A stretch of DNA of 64,000 nt from Pistricoccus aurantiacus. GTDB taxonomy: Bacteria > Pseudomonadota > Gammaproteobacteria > Pseudomonadales > Halomonadaceae. The position numbers and the translations under genes are program-made. Under the pieces are notes generated by a model. The model searched no databases. It was not told the DNA's origin and saw only the letters and a list, made by a program, of their open reading frames with translations. Location: assembly GCF_042682565.1 (NCBI RefSeq), contig NZ_JBHUIC010000001.1. The stretch is one strand, 5' to 3'. Below are positions 44,339 through 53,854 of the stretch, in pieces; the first letter of the stretch is position 1; every line of letters starts with the position of its first letter.

Positions 44339-45010
44339 ATGACTCACGACCTTGCCCTGGAAAATGTCGCCATTTCTCTCGATGGAAAACCGCTGGTCGC
44401 GGTGAATACTCGTATCGCGCCGGGAGAGGTGCTGACGCTGATGGGCCCTTCCGGGGTCGGCAAGTCGACGCTGCTCGCCCATATCGCCGGTTTTCTTGCG
44501 CCGAGCTTCGAGGCATCTGGACGAGTGCTGCTGAACGGCCAGGATCTGACGAAACTACCCGCCCAGGCGCGCCGGGCAGGACTGCTGTTCCAGGATCCGC
44601 TGCTGTTTCCGCATCTCAGCGTCGGCGGCAATCTGGCCTTCGGCCTGCGCGAGAAAGGGTCGCGCCGCCAGCGCCGGGAGCGTATCGAAGCGGCCCTGGC
44701 GGATATCGGCCTGGCCGGCTTCTTCGATCGTGATCCGGCGACGCTTTCCGGCGGCCAGCGCTCACGGGTCGCCCTGATGCGAGTCCTGCTTTCCGAGCCT
44801 CGGGCCATGCTGCTGGACGAGCCTTTTTCCAAACTGGATACCGCCTTGCGCGACGAAATGCGTCGACTGGTCTTCGAGCGAGTACGCAGCCGCCGGCTGC
44901 CGACTCTGATGGTGACCCACGATCAAGAAGACGCCAACGCCGCCGGCGGTCGGGTAATCGAACTCAAGGCGTTCCGCTCATGTCACGGGAAGGACAACCT
45001 GCCATACTAA
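44339..45010 (+). CDS. ynjD: ABC importer ATP-binding protein, YnjD-like
   Basis: Its 223 residues show Walker A GPSGVGKST, the signature LSGGQRSRVALMRVLL, Walker B MLLDEPFSKLD and the switch His in MVTHDQEDA. It begins ten bases after ynjC. It powers the importer made by the two preceding genes. The convergent DUF302 gene ends 123 bases beyond. Confidence 0.93.
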   Translation: MTHDLALENVAISLDGKPLVAVNTRIAPGEVLTLMGPSGVGKSTLLAHIAGFLAPSFEASGRVLLNGQDLTKLPAQARRAGLLFQDPLLFPHLSVGGNLAFGLREKGSRRQRRERIEAALADIGLAGFFDRDPATLSGGQRSRVALMRVLLSEPRAMLLDEPFSKLDTALRDEMRRLVFERVRSRRLPTLMVTHDQEDANAAGGRVIELKAFRSCHGKDNLPY

Positions 45011-45133
45011 GAGACATCGCCGAGGCCATGAACCTTCTCTCCCGGATAACCGGAAACGGCCTGGGATATGGATCGACCGGAGGATCTTAAACGCTACTTC
45101 CGGCTTGAGCACAACAGGCGCCACCAAGAAAAA

Positions 45134-45610
45134 TCAGCTATTCCCTGCAGCGGCTTCCGCCAGTGACTGCAATACCCCTTCAATTTTATCCAAGGGCAAG
45201 TCGCAATCTTCCAGCCCGTGACGTTCGGCAAGATACTCCGGCGAGTTCCACTCGATCAGCGTCTGCTGTTCGTCTTCCTGGGCCTGGCGAATCACCATCT
45301 TCTGGGGCAGATCCAGCGCCACGCTGCTGTCGCACTGCATCAGGGGTGTGCCGGCCTTGGGGTTGCCGAAGATAAAGGTCTGGGTCGGCGGAAGCTGCAT
45401 CTCCACGCTTTCCGCATTGGCTGCGTGATCCACCACCACAAACAGTCGCAAGCCTTTCTCGTCCAAGGCTTCCCGCAGTCGCTCCGCGGCTTCCTCCACC
45501 GTGGCATCCGTCTTGAGTTGCTCGATGCCATGGGAATCCGCCTGGGCCAGGGTAGCCAGCGCCAGACTGCTTCCCAGCAGGATGGCGGCGAGTAGTCTGC
45601 TCGGCTTCAT
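45134..45610 (-). CDS. Exported DUF302 family protein
   Basis: This protein of 158 residues has a Sec signal (ending ATLAQA, ~residue 24). The mature part has the DUF302 core: LREALDEKGLRLFVVVDHAANAE, TFIFGNPKAGTPLMQCDSSVALDLPQKMVI and YLAERHGL. DUF302 is a small alpha/beta domain of unknown function often found in the periplasm. It is monocistronic as far as can be seen. Confidence 0.9.
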   Translation of the reverse strand: MKPSRLLAAILLGSSLALATLAQADSHGIEQLKTDATVEEAAERLREALDEKGLRLFVVVDHAANAESVEMQLPPTQTFIFGNPKAGTPLMQCDSSVALDLPQKMVIRQAQEDEQQTLIEWNSPEYLAERHGLEDCDLPLDKIEGVLQSLAEAAAGNS

Positions 45611-45731
45611 CGTTGCGCTCCTTTGTCAGCATTCATTGAACGAATTTTCGGGGAAAGATCAAGTTCGTCGCTATCACCACGAAGGCGCTCGCTCGCCGTG
45701 AAAACGCCTCTTTCCTGCCAGCCGGATCACC

Positions 45732-46922
45732 TCAAGCCGCCTCCTTCAACGACTCGCCGACGAGCCGCACAATTTCCCGGCAGTCTTCTTCATCGAAAGT
45801 CAGCGGGATTCGAAGATCGCAAAGGGAAGCCAGTATCTTTTCCGTATTGGGGACCCGGCGCGTATTGCCCAGGTAGCGCCAGCTATCATAGCGACTGGTG
45901 TAATCTTCAGGCTCATACCGGCCATACCATTTGAGTGGCACGCTTCGCCGCTCGCAACCCGAAATGAAGGCTTCAATTCTATCCCTCGGCAGATCCGGCA
46001 GCCGGAATTGAATGGAACTACCGACGAAGTCTTCTTCCGGTGGCCGCGGTATCAGAACGATAGACTCTTCTTGACCGAAACCCTCTTCAAGCACGCGATA
46101 AAGCCGATTCCAGCGCTCGCGGCGCTCGGCGAGTTCCGCCAGCTGCGGGCGCAGCACCGCCGCACGCAGGTTGTCCATGCGGCCACTGCAGTTGGGAGTT
46201 TGTAAACGCACGTCACCGAAGCTATCCGCGGCTGGAGCCGCCAGATGACGATCGAATAGCATGTAGGAGCCGGACAGAATGACCGCCCGGCGCATGATCT
46301 CCGGATCATCCGTGGTCAACAGACCGCCCTCCCCGGAATTGAGGTGCTTATACGTCTGGGTGCTGAAGCAGCCAGCCTTGCCGAAGGTGCCGCTCGGACG
46401 CCCTTTCCAGGAAGCCCCCATGGTGTGAGCGCAGTCTTCGATCAGAATGATGTCCAAGTCGTCACAAATTTCGACGATCGCCTCCATGTCGCCGATATGG
46501 CCGCGCATGTGGGAAAGCAGGAAGAAGCGTGCGCCGCTTTCCTTGGCAGCCAGCCGCAGGTCGTCGATATCAACCGTGGTGTCATCCTTTATATCGACCA
46601 GCACCGGCACACCGCCCACGCCATGGATGCTGCCCGGCACCGGCGACAGAGTGAAAGCGTTGCAAAGCACCTTGTCGCCGGACTGGAGTCCGGCGGCGCG
46701 CAACGCGATCTGCATGGCGTATCCACCGGAAGCGCAAGCCAGGCAATAGGCCGCACCCACGCTATCGGCGAACTCTTGCTCGAGCAGGGCGGTTTCGCCT
46801 CGCTCTCCCTCCGCCAGGTTGTAGCGATGCAAACGTCCGCTGCGCATGACCGCGACAGCGGCCTCGATAGCCGAATCGGGTATCGGCTCCTGCTGAGTAA
46901 ACGATTTCGAGAAGGTCTGCAT
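45732..46922 (-). CDS. DegT/DnrJ/EryC1/StrS family PLP aminotransferase
   Basis: This 396-residue fold-type I aminotransferase starts at the ATG at 46922 (AAGGGGGCGGCC upstream). The PLP lysine lies in FSTQTYKHLNSGEGGLLTTDD, and GGYAMQIAL and EDCAHTMGASWKG contact the cofactor. Most members aminate sugars or cyclitols, but no sugar-nucleotide genes are nearby. It lies 14 bases after the HpsN-like dehydrogenase gene, so the dehydrogenase product, or an amino group derived from it, is a likely substrate (inference). Confidence 0.88.
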   Translation of the reverse strand: MQTFSKSFTQQEPIPDSAIEAAVAVMRSGRLHRYNLAEGERGETALLEQEFADSVGAAYCLACASGGYAMQIALRAAGLQSGDKVLCNAFTLSPVPGSIHGVGGVPVLVDIKDDTTVDIDDLRLAAKESGARFFLLSHMRGHIGDMEAIVEICDDLDIILIEDCAHTMGASWKGRPSGTFGKAGCFSTQTYKHLNSGEGGLLTTDDPEIMRRAVILSGSYMLFDRHLAAPAADSFGDVRLQTPNCSGRMDNLRAAVLRPQLAELAERRERWNRLYRVLEEGFGQEESIVLIPRPPEEDFVGSSIQFRLPDLPRDRIEAFISGCERRSVPLKWYGRYEPEDYTSRYDSWRYLGNTRRVPNTEKILASLCDLRIPLTFDEEDCREIVRLVGESLKEAA

Positions 46923-46936
46923 GGCCGCCCCCTTAC

Positions 46937-48253
46937 CTAGTAACGCTGTTGATCGTGAACCGGGAAGTCCCAATCTTGCTCGGTAAAGTACTTGCGCAAT
47001 CGCCAGTCGCAGGCTCGGGCATGCCCCTCCATGCCTTCGGTACGAGAAATTCGCGAGCCGACGGCGCTAAAGGTTCGGTTGGCTTCTTCACTCAACTGCT
47101 GAGTCGTCAGCACCTTGAGGAACTTGTGCACGTTGAGACCGCCGCTGTAGCGTCCCGCCCGCTTGGTCGGCAGGATATGGTTGGTGCCGGAGCACTTGTC
47201 TCCATGGGTGACGGTGCTGCCTTCGCCGAGAAACAGGGAGCCATAGTTGCTCAAATTCTGTTTCCACCACTCCAGGTCTTCACAGAACACCTGCAGGTGC
47301 TCACAGGCGTAGCGATCGCTGACCTCCACCAGCTCTTCACGACTATCGCAGAGTATGACTTCGCCGTAATCTTCCCAGGCCGCATGAACCACATCCGCAT
47401 TCGGCATGTCGTCGGCGACCTTGGGCAGAATCTCGAGCACCTCGCGGCCGATCCGCTCGGAGCTGGTGAATAGCCACACCGGAGAGTTGGGACCGTGTTC
47501 CGCCTGGGATACCAGATCGACGGCGATAGTCATGGGATCGGCGCTATCATCAGCGATGATTGCCGATTCGGTGGGACCGGCGAACACATCGATACCGACC
47601 TTTCCGAACAGCAACCGTTTGGCTTCCGCCACATAGGCGTTACCTGGCCCCACCAGGATGTCCGCCTCTCGCCCGGTAAAGAGACCGAACGCCATGCTGG
47701 CCATGGCATGTACACCGCCCATTTCCATGATGACATCGGCACCCGCGATATCCAGTGCATAGGTCACCGCAGGGTTGATGCTATCGCCACGAGGCGGCGA
47801 GCAGGCAACCACGAAAGGCACCCCCGCCGCCTTGGCGGTGGCCACGCTCATCAATGCCGAAGCGGCATGGGCATAGCGACCACCCGGGATGTAACAGCCC
47901 GCGCAATGAACCGGCAAAATGCGTTGTCCGAGTATGACGCCCTGCTCGGTCTCGATTTCGAATTCCTTCAGACTGTCACGCTGGGCCTTGGCGAATCGCT
48001 GGACCTGGCGATGCGCAAAATCGATATCGTCCCTGGTCTGCTGCGGCACCTGCGCGATCAGCTTCTGGCGCTTCTCATCGGAGAGAATGAAGTCTCCTGA
48101 CCAGTTATCGAATTTCTCAGCATATTCTCGTACCGCGCTTTCCCCACGCTGATGAATATCATCGAGCATTGCGCTTACCACCTCGGTAACGCGCTGATCT
48201 TCCGCTTCAACACCACCGGACGCGGCTGCGGATTTCAGATGTCGTATTGTCAT
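46937..48253 (-). CDS. Histidinol dehydrogenase family protein, HpsN-like
   Basis: This 438-residue NAD-dependent, zinc-requiring alcohol dehydrogenase of the HisD fold oxidises an alcohol to a carboxylate in two steps. Zinc and catalytic residues correspond to HisD: Q and H in SQAEHGPNS, E-H in YACEHLQVF, D in GDKCSGTNH and H in EGMEGHARA. The sequence is closer in style to HpsN (sulfopropanediol 3-dehydrogenase: GRYAHAAS, GRYSGGLNVHKFLK) than to biosynthetic HisD, and no other his gene is near. The ATG at 48253 has AAAGGTG upstream. No sulfolactate genes are present, so the substrate is open. Confidence 0.85.
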   Translation of the reverse strand: MTIRHLKSAAASGGVEAEDQRVTEVVSAMLDDIHQRGESAVREYAEKFDNWSGDFILSDEKRQKLIAQVPQQTRDDIDFAHRQVQRFAKAQRDSLKEFEIETEQGVILGQRILPVHCAGCYIPGGRYAHAASALMSVATAKAAGVPFVVACSPPRGDSINPAVTYALDIAGADVIMEMGGVHAMASMAFGLFTGREADILVGPGNAYVAEAKRLLFGKVGIDVFAGPTESAIIADDSADPMTIAVDLVSQAEHGPNSPVWLFTSSERIGREVLEILPKVADDMPNADVVHAAWEDYGEVILCDSREELVEVSDRYACEHLQVFCEDLEWWKQNLSNYGSLFLGEGSTVTHGDKCSGTNHILPTKRAGRYSGGLNVHKFLKVLTTQQLSEEANRTFSAVGSRISRTEGMEGHARACDWRLRKYFTEQDWDFPVHDQQRY

Positions 48254-48353
48254 TGTTTTCACCTTTATTGTATGCCATTCATGAAAGCTGGAACCGAGGG
48301 ATAGCGATGGCTTCGCCAGACCTGACCCCCAAGGGCGGATCTCACCCCCCCTG

Positions 48354-49823
48354 TCAAAATTGATCGGCGTCGGCGGTCAGCGTTGCTCCAATCCTGTCGA
48401 CCTCTCTTACCAGCAGATCGAGATCCTCGAATGTCGTGCGGTGGTTCGTGATGTTGATCCGGATCGCGGTGTTGTCGTGAATGAGGGTAGTCGAGGGGGC
48501 GGCGATACCCTGGAGTTGCAGCTGGATGACGATCTCTTCATTCAGGCGATTCAACTCGGGTGGGGTCAACTCGGAATGGACATAGCGAAAGCAGCAGATA
48601 TTCATCGCGACCGGCGCCAGCACTTCCATATTCGGCCGAGTCCCGACCTGTTCCGCCAGATAAGCCGCCTGCTCGCAGTTGCGGGTGATCAGCCGACCCA
48701 GCTTGTCGGTGCCGTGTTCATTGAGTTGAGCCCAGATCTTGAGCGCTCTAAAGCCGCGGGATAATTCCGGTCCGTACTCCACCGGCCAAGGGTTGCCGGC
48801 GGCCAGGCCCCGGCTGGCCCCCTTGAGGTAGTCGGGGCGGTCGGAGAATGCTCGGCGGTGCGCCTCTTCGGAGCGTACAAGGACGAAGCCGGCGTCGTAG
48901 TTGACATGCAGCCACTTGTGAAAGTCGAACGCCAGGGAGTCGGCGCGTTTCAATCCGCTCAGACGTGGGCGAAGTTGATCACTGAGAACGCCAGTGGCGC
49001 CGAAGGCGCCGTCAACGTGAAACCACAGGCCTTCCTGGGCCGCGAGGTCGGCAATGGCTTCCAGGTCATCGATCGCGCCGACATTGACCGCGCCGGCAGT
49101 GCCGATGATGGCAAAGGGCATGCGCCCTTCTGCTCGATCCGTGGCGATCGCGGTTTTCAGCGCCTCCATGTCGATCTGGAACCGATCGTCCACCGGGATC
49201 TTGCGCAGGGCATTCGCGCCGAGACCCAGAATATCGAAGGCACGGGCGACGCAGGAGTGGGTCTGCGTCGAGGTGTAGCCGACCAGCGGCGCGCCGCCGA
49301 CGCCCTCTGTGCGACTGGTGAAGTCGAGACACCGGTCCCTTGCCACTTTCAAGGCAATCACGGTCGCAATCGATGTGCCGGACACGATCAGGCCGCTGGC
49401 GGTCTCGGGGAACTCGAACAATTCCCGGCACCACTTCACCACCTGTTTTTCCACGTACATCGCGCCGTGGTCTCGACCGCCCAGATTGGCGTTCATCGCC
49501 GCCGCCGCGATCTCGGCGATCAGGTTTCCCGGCGTGCCGGACCCATGCACCCAGCCAAAGAAACGCGGGTGGGTGTTGCCGATACCGTAAGGCAGCAGCG
49601 CTTCGATCCGCTGCTGGGTTGCTGCCAACCCTTGACCATCGATCGGCAGTTCCGCTTGAAGCGACTGTTTCATTTCCGGCGGCACTTCATTCCAGACGCG
49701 GCCTTGGCGGGCGGCCTCCATCTTGTCGACCGCGGCATCCAGCATCTTGTGGGCAAGTGTTCGAAATTCACGCCAGTCGCCGGGATCGAGCGACGGGTCC
49801 GCAGGAGTTTGCGAGGCGTCCAT
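48354..49823 (-). CDS. Group II PLP-dependent decarboxylase
   Basis: This 489-residue decarboxylase belongs to the aromatic-L-amino-acid/glutamate decarboxylase group. The PLP lysine is in FDFHKWLHVNYDAGF, and HVDGAFGA carries the cofactor Asp. Substrate class (aromatic amino acid, aspartate, cysteine sulfinate) cannot be fixed by eye. It follows the DadA-like oxidase gene and precedes the HpsN-like gene on the same strand. A decarboxylase next to an alcohol dehydrogenase and an aminotransferase suggests amino-acid to amine to alcohol or acid traffic (inference). Confidence 0.88.
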   Translation of the reverse strand: MDASQTPADPSLDPGDWREFRTLAHKMLDAAVDKMEAARQGRVWNEVPPEMKQSLQAELPIDGQGLAATQQRIEALLPYGIGNTHPRFFGWVHGSGTPGNLIAEIAAAAMNANLGGRDHGAMYVEKQVVKWCRELFEFPETASGLIVSGTSIATVIALKVARDRCLDFTSRTEGVGGAPLVGYTSTQTHSCVARAFDILGLGANALRKIPVDDRFQIDMEALKTAIATDRAEGRMPFAIIGTAGAVNVGAIDDLEAIADLAAQEGLWFHVDGAFGATGVLSDQLRPRLSGLKRADSLAFDFHKWLHVNYDAGFVLVRSEEAHRRAFSDRPDYLKGASRGLAAGNPWPVEYGPELSRGFRALKIWAQLNEHGTDKLGRLITRNCEQAAYLAEQVGTRPNMEVLAPVAMNICCFRYVHSELTPPELNRLNEEIVIQLQLQGIAAPSTTLIHDNTAIRINITNHRTTFEDLDLLVREVDRIGATLTADADQF

Positions 49824-49977
49824 GAGTGTGTTCCTCCCGGAGGATCAGGAAAGCACAGGCGCGTTATCGGCCGCCGTCACTTATTTTCTATTCCAGCTCG
49901 TCAGTACCGAAACAACAGTACCACGAGCAAGAATCAAGCGTACGAAGAGCGACCGAAGCAGCAGTCACCAGCATGTC

Positions 49978-51222
49978 TCAACTAAACCGCTCGGCGCCGA
50001 AGGGCTTCATGTCGATGGCGGTGGGCTCATTGTCCATCATCTCGCCGAGCAGACGTCCGGTTACCGGGCCAAGGGTGAATCCTTGATGGCCGTGGCCGAG
50101 GGCGAGCCACAGCCCCTTGTGCTTGGGCGCCGGGCCGATCAGCGGTTTCATGTCCGGCAGGCAGGGCCGCGCGCCTTCCCAGGGGGTGTCGTTCAACCGT
50201 GCGCCCATGGAAGGCACCAGCTTACGGGCAACCTTTTCCGCCGCGTCGAGCTGTGCCGGGTTGGGGGGTGAATCCCGCCCAGCCAGTTCCGCTCCGGTGG
50301 TAATGCGAATGCCCTCGCGCATCGCTGCCATGAAATAGCCCTGCTCCGTGTCGCGTATCCAGTGCTTGAGCGGATGCTCGCCCTGAGCGTAATGCATGTT
50401 GTAGCCGCGCTTGGCGAACAGCGGAAACCGATAGCCGAGCGGTTTCAAGGGAATCATCGCCCAGGGGCCCAGGGCATTGACTACTTCCTTGGTTTCCATG
50501 TCGCCTCGGGAGGTCCCGACCCGCCAGCCGGTCTCGGTGGGCTCAAGGCTTTCGATATAGGCGGTCATTGTCTCGCCGCCCTCGCTACGATAGGCATCCG
50601 CGTAGGCCTTGACCAGATCTCCCGGGCTTTCCACGCACCAGGGGTCGGTCCAACGCAAGCCGCCGATCACTTCCCGAGAAAGGCCGGGCTGCAGCGCATC
50701 CACGCCGCTGCGATCCAGCACTTCGTAGTTGACGCCGTGATTTTCATGAACCCGACGCGCGTCTTTCAGACGCTCACGGAAACTATCGTCCCGGCGGAAG
50801 ATCTCGAACCAGCCCTGCTTGTGTACCAGGGATTGTGCCTTGGCTGCCTCGATCATCGTTTCATGTTCCTGCAGGCACAGGCCGATGATCGCCGCATAAT
50901 CCGGCACGATATCGGAATAATGGCTGGGCCAGCTGTTGCGCCAATACTGGAACAGCGGACCGGCGGCCTTCACCATGCCGGAGATCTGATAGCGAATATC
51001 GATGCGATTGTTGGGCAGCACGCTCATCAGGGTGCCGAAATCCTGGGGAAACTGGTAAGGCTCCACCGCCTCGCGCTGGATCAGGCCGGCGTTGCCTAGA
51101 GAAGTCTCGTCGCCGGGCTCGCGACGATCGATCAACAGCACCGAGCGTCCTCGTCGAGCCAGATGATAGGCGACGGACACCCCGACCATACCCGCACCTA
51201 AAACGATAGTATCCTTAGCCAT
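49978..51222 (-). CDS. FAD-dependent amino acid dehydrogenase, DadA/DAO family
   Basis: This 414-residue flavoprotein has an N-terminal dinucleotide fold (VLGAGMVGVSVAYHLARRG) and the C-terminal LALGHGHQGFTLGPVTGRLLGEMM motif of the DadA/glycine-oxidase group. Its likely reaction is oxidation of a D-amino or imino acid to the keto acid. It starts 77 bases after the eutB stop. Its place may reflect a job in hydroxyectoine breakdown where other bacteria have eutC (inference). Confidence 0.85.
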   Translation of the reverse strand: MAKDTIVLGAGMVGVSVAYHLARRGRSVLLIDRREPGDETSLGNAGLIQREAVEPYQFPQDFGTLMSVLPNNRIDIRYQISGMVKAAGPLFQYWRNSWPSHYSDIVPDYAAIIGLCLQEHETMIEAAKAQSLVHKQGWFEIFRRDDSFRERLKDARRVHENHGVNYEVLDRSGVDALQPGLSREVIGGLRWTDPWCVESPGDLVKAYADAYRSEGGETMTAYIESLEPTETGWRVGTSRGDMETKEVVNALGPWAMIPLKPLGYRFPLFAKRGYNMHYAQGEHPLKHWIRDTEQGYFMAAMREGIRITTGAELAGRDSPPNPAQLDAAEKVARKLVPSMGARLNDTPWEGARPCLPDMKPLIGPAPKHKGLWLALGHGHQGFTLGPVTGRLLGEMMDNEPTAIDMKPFGAERFS

Positions 51223-51299
51223 GTGCTGTCTCCCCTACGCTATGTGAATAGATTGGATTATCTCGCGAATCCGCCAGACACGACAGGGCGAAATCGGCT

Positions 51300-52301
51300 T
51301 TATTGATATGTGGCCCGAGCGCGATCGAAAGTTTCCAGATCGACGCCGTTGCCTGAAAGGATCAAGACCACCTTCTGGCCATGTATGTCCAGAGCATGTT
51401 CCTCGATGGCGGCGAGCCCCACCGCCGCGGCGCCTTCCACCAACATCTTCTCCTCGGCGAGCAGCTCGACCATGGCTCGGGCGATGGCCCGCTCCGAGAC
51501 CTGGTGGTGATCGTTCATGACTTCTTCCACCAAGGCAAAGGTACAGCGATTGTGCAGACCGATACCGCCACCCAGGGAATCGGCGAAGCTTTCGACCTCT
51601 TCCACCTCCACCGGCCGGCCCGCCTGCAGGCTTTCCCACATGGCGGCGCCCCGGACAAGACTCACCCCGGTGAGGCATATATCCGACTTGATACCCTTGA
51701 GCGCCGCGCCGATACCCCCCAGAAGACCGCCGCCGGAAAGCCCGACGATCACCCGGTCGAGATCCGGTTGGTCCTCCAGCAACTCCAGACCGATGGTGCC
51801 CTGGCCACTGGCGATCAGCGGATCGTCGAAAGGCGGGATCAGCGTCATGCCTTGCTCGCTCACCAGGCGCTCGACTTCCTGGAAGGCCTCGTCCTGACTG
51901 CGCCCCACCCGTCTGACACTGGCTCCCAAGGCCTCGATGGCAACGATCTTGTTCTGCGGCACCAGTCTGGAGAGACAAATGGTCGCCGGCACCCCGAACC
52001 GCGCCGCCGCACAGGCCACCGCCCGACCGTGGTTGCCGGTGGAGGCGGTGGTGACGCCGGCCCTCAGGCTGTCCCGTCCTTGTTGCTCGATCAGCGCGGC
52101 GATCATGTTGGCGGCCCCGCGCAGCTTGAAGGCGCCGGTGGGCTGGCAGATCTCCAGCTTGAGAAAGATCTCTGCATCGAAGCGCCGGGACAGCGCCTGG
52201 GACAACACCAGGGGCGTGCGACTTACCTGGCCTGCGATACGCTTGCGGGCCTGATAGATCGACGCCAGAGTGACGCCGTGGTCGGCTGGCGGCGACTTCA
52301 C
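51300..52301 (-). CDS. eutB: Hydroxyectoine utilisation dehydratase EutB (threonine dehydratase-like)
   Basis: This 333-residue fold-type II PLP enzyme has the cofactor Lys in PTGAFKLRGAAN and the phosphate-binding GLSGGGLLGG. The similarity is to serine/threonine dehydratases, and its context with doeC and doeD fits EutB, proposed to dehydrate the hydroxylated intermediate of hydroxyectoine. A GTG start directly follows the doeD stop (TAG-GTG). The usual partners eutA and eutC are not in the window. Confidence 0.82.
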   Translation of the reverse strand: MKSPPADHGVTLASIYQARKRIAGQVSRTPLVLSQALSRRFDAEIFLKLEICQPTGAFKLRGAANMIAALIEQQGRDSLRAGVTTASTGNHGRAVACAAARFGVPATICLSRLVPQNKIVAIEALGASVRRVGRSQDEAFQEVERLVSEQGMTLIPPFDDPLIASGQGTIGLELLEDQPDLDRVIVGLSGGGLLGGIGAALKGIKSDICLTGVSLVRGAAMWESLQAGRPVEVEEVESFADSLGGGIGLHNRCTFALVEEVMNDHHQVSERAIARAMVELLAEEKMLVEGAAAVGLAAIEEHALDIHGQKVVLILSGNGVDLETFDRARATYQ

Positions 52302-53705
52302 CTATTTCAAATCTCCGGACCGGGTTAGCTCGTCGGTTACCTTGTCCACCGCTCGGCGGGTGCGAGCCACCACCTCGTCGACCTCTTCCCGATTGATGGT
52401 CATGGGCGGCGCGAAGCCGAGAATATCCCCTTGCGGCATGGCCCGGGCGATCAGATTTTCCTCCAGGGCGGCGACGGCGATACGCGGCCCGACCTTGAGG
52501 CTGGGATCGAACAGCGCCCGGGTCTGCGGATTCGGCGAGAACTCCAGGGCCGCCAGCATGCCCACGCCGCGCACGTCCCCCATCAGCGGATGCTCGCGAA
52601 ACTCCTCCCGGAAGCGCTGCAGAAGATAGGCGCCGGTTTCCGCGGCGTTTTGGGTCAGCCCCTCCCGCTCGATGATCTCCAGGTTGGCCAGGCCCGCGGC
52701 ACAGCCCAGGGCGTGACCGGAATAGGTCCAGCCGTGGCCGATGGGACCGTGTTCCTCGGTGCCCTGCTCCAGCACCTGCCAGACCCGGTCGCCGACGATT
52801 ACCCCGGAAAGGGGCTGATAGGCGCTGGTCAGGCCCTTGGCCACGGTCATCAGATCCGGCTTGATGCCGTAGAAATGAGAGCCGAAATCCGCGCCGATAC
52901 GCCCGAAGCCGCACACCACCTCATCGGCGATCAAGAGGATATCGTAGCGGTCGAGCACCGCCTGAATCTCCTGCCAGTAGCCTTCCGGCGGCGGCACGAT
53001 GCCGCCGGTCCCCAGCACCGGCTCGCCGATAAAGGCGGCTACGGTGTCCGGGCCTTCCGCCTGGATCATCTCGTCGAGCTTTTGCGCGCAGTACCTGGAA
53101 AACTCCCGCTCGCTCATGTCCTGCTGAGTATCGCCACGACGATAGTAATAAGGCGCTTCCGTGTGGCGCACGCCTTCGATGGGCAGATCGAACAGCTTGT
53201 GGAAGGCATCCAGCCCGGTCAGGGAGCCCGCGGCGATGCTCGAGCCGTGATAGCCGCGCATGCGCGAGATGATCTTCTTCTTGTTAGGCCGCCCCAGCAC
53301 GTTGTTGTAGTAACGCACCAGCTTGATCTGGGTCTCGTTGGCGTCGCTGCCGGAAAGCCCGTAGTAGACCTTGGACATGCCCGGCCCTGCGAGCTCGAGA
53401 ATCTTCTCGGAAAGCGCGATCTGCGGCTCGTTGGAGTGGCCTACGTAGGTATGGTAGTAGGCAAGTTCCATGGCTTGGCGATAGATCGCCTCGGCCATTT
53501 CGCTTCGACCATAGCCGATATTGACGCAGTAAAGCCCGGCGAAGCCGTCGATATACTCCCGGCCATCCTTGTCGGTGATATGGATGCCCTTTGCCCCGGT
53601 GATTACCCGGCCCGGAGCATCGCCGCGGGCAAAGTCCCGCAGGTGACTGGATGCGTGAAAGGTGACCTTGCGATCGCGATCGATCAGCGCCTGATGAGGT
53701 GCCAT
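52302..53705 (-). CDS. doeD: Diaminobutyrate transaminase of ectoine degradation
   Basis: This class III aminotransferase of 467 residues converts L-2,4-diaminobutyrate to aspartate semialdehyde. The PLP Lys lies in MTVAKGLTSAYQPLSG, with the cofactor Asp in LLIADEVVCGFGR. The ATG at 53705 is preceded by AGGAGAACACT; the frame extends upstream without similarity. It lies between doeC and eutB. Other class III aminotransferases would look similar, so the specific call leans on context. Confidence 0.85.
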   Translation of the reverse strand: MAPHQALIDRDRKVTFHASSHLRDFARGDAPGRVITGAKGIHITDKDGREYIDGFAGLYCVNIGYGRSEMAEAIYRQAMELAYYHTYVGHSNEPQIALSEKILELAGPGMSKVYYGLSGSDANETQIKLVRYYNNVLGRPNKKKIISRMRGYHGSSIAAGSLTGLDAFHKLFDLPIEGVRHTEAPYYYRRGDTQQDMSEREFSRYCAQKLDEMIQAEGPDTVAAFIGEPVLGTGGIVPPPEGYWQEIQAVLDRYDILLIADEVVCGFGRIGADFGSHFYGIKPDLMTVAKGLTSAYQPLSGVIVGDRVWQVLEQGTEEHGPIGHGWTYSGHALGCAAGLANLEIIEREGLTQNAAETGAYLLQRFREEFREHPLMGDVRGVGMLAALEFSPNPQTRALFDPSLKVGPRIAVAALEENLIARAMPQGDILGFAPPMTINREEVDEVVARTRRAVDKVTDELTRSGDLK

Positions 53706-53854
53706 AGTGTTCTCCTGATTGAAGCAAATAACGTAAGCCGGCGCTGGCCGGACGATAGAAAACCAATCTTGATAAAAGGCCGCCATTCGCTAAACCGTAA
53801 TCGTGGCCTGAGCGAATGGCGGCGCCTAGGTAGCGCCATGAGATGACGCCGCAG

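Noticed and set aside
45068..45166. 32-codon frame between ynjD and the DUF302 gene
   Set aside because: Charged peptide starting MDRPEDLKRYFR with GGAG inside rather than before it; it overlaps the DUF302 3' end and has no recognisable family.
46937..48253. Calling this gene the histidine-biosynthetic hisD
   Set aside because: No other his genes are nearby and several stretches look like HpsN rather than biosynthetic HisD; family-level naming is safer.
51235..52914. Long minus-strand open frame of 559 codons across eutB and the doeD 3' end
   Set aside because: It is a GC-rich out-of-frame shadow: Gly/Arg/Ala-rich, no family similarity, while the overlapping frames are clear EutB and DoeD.
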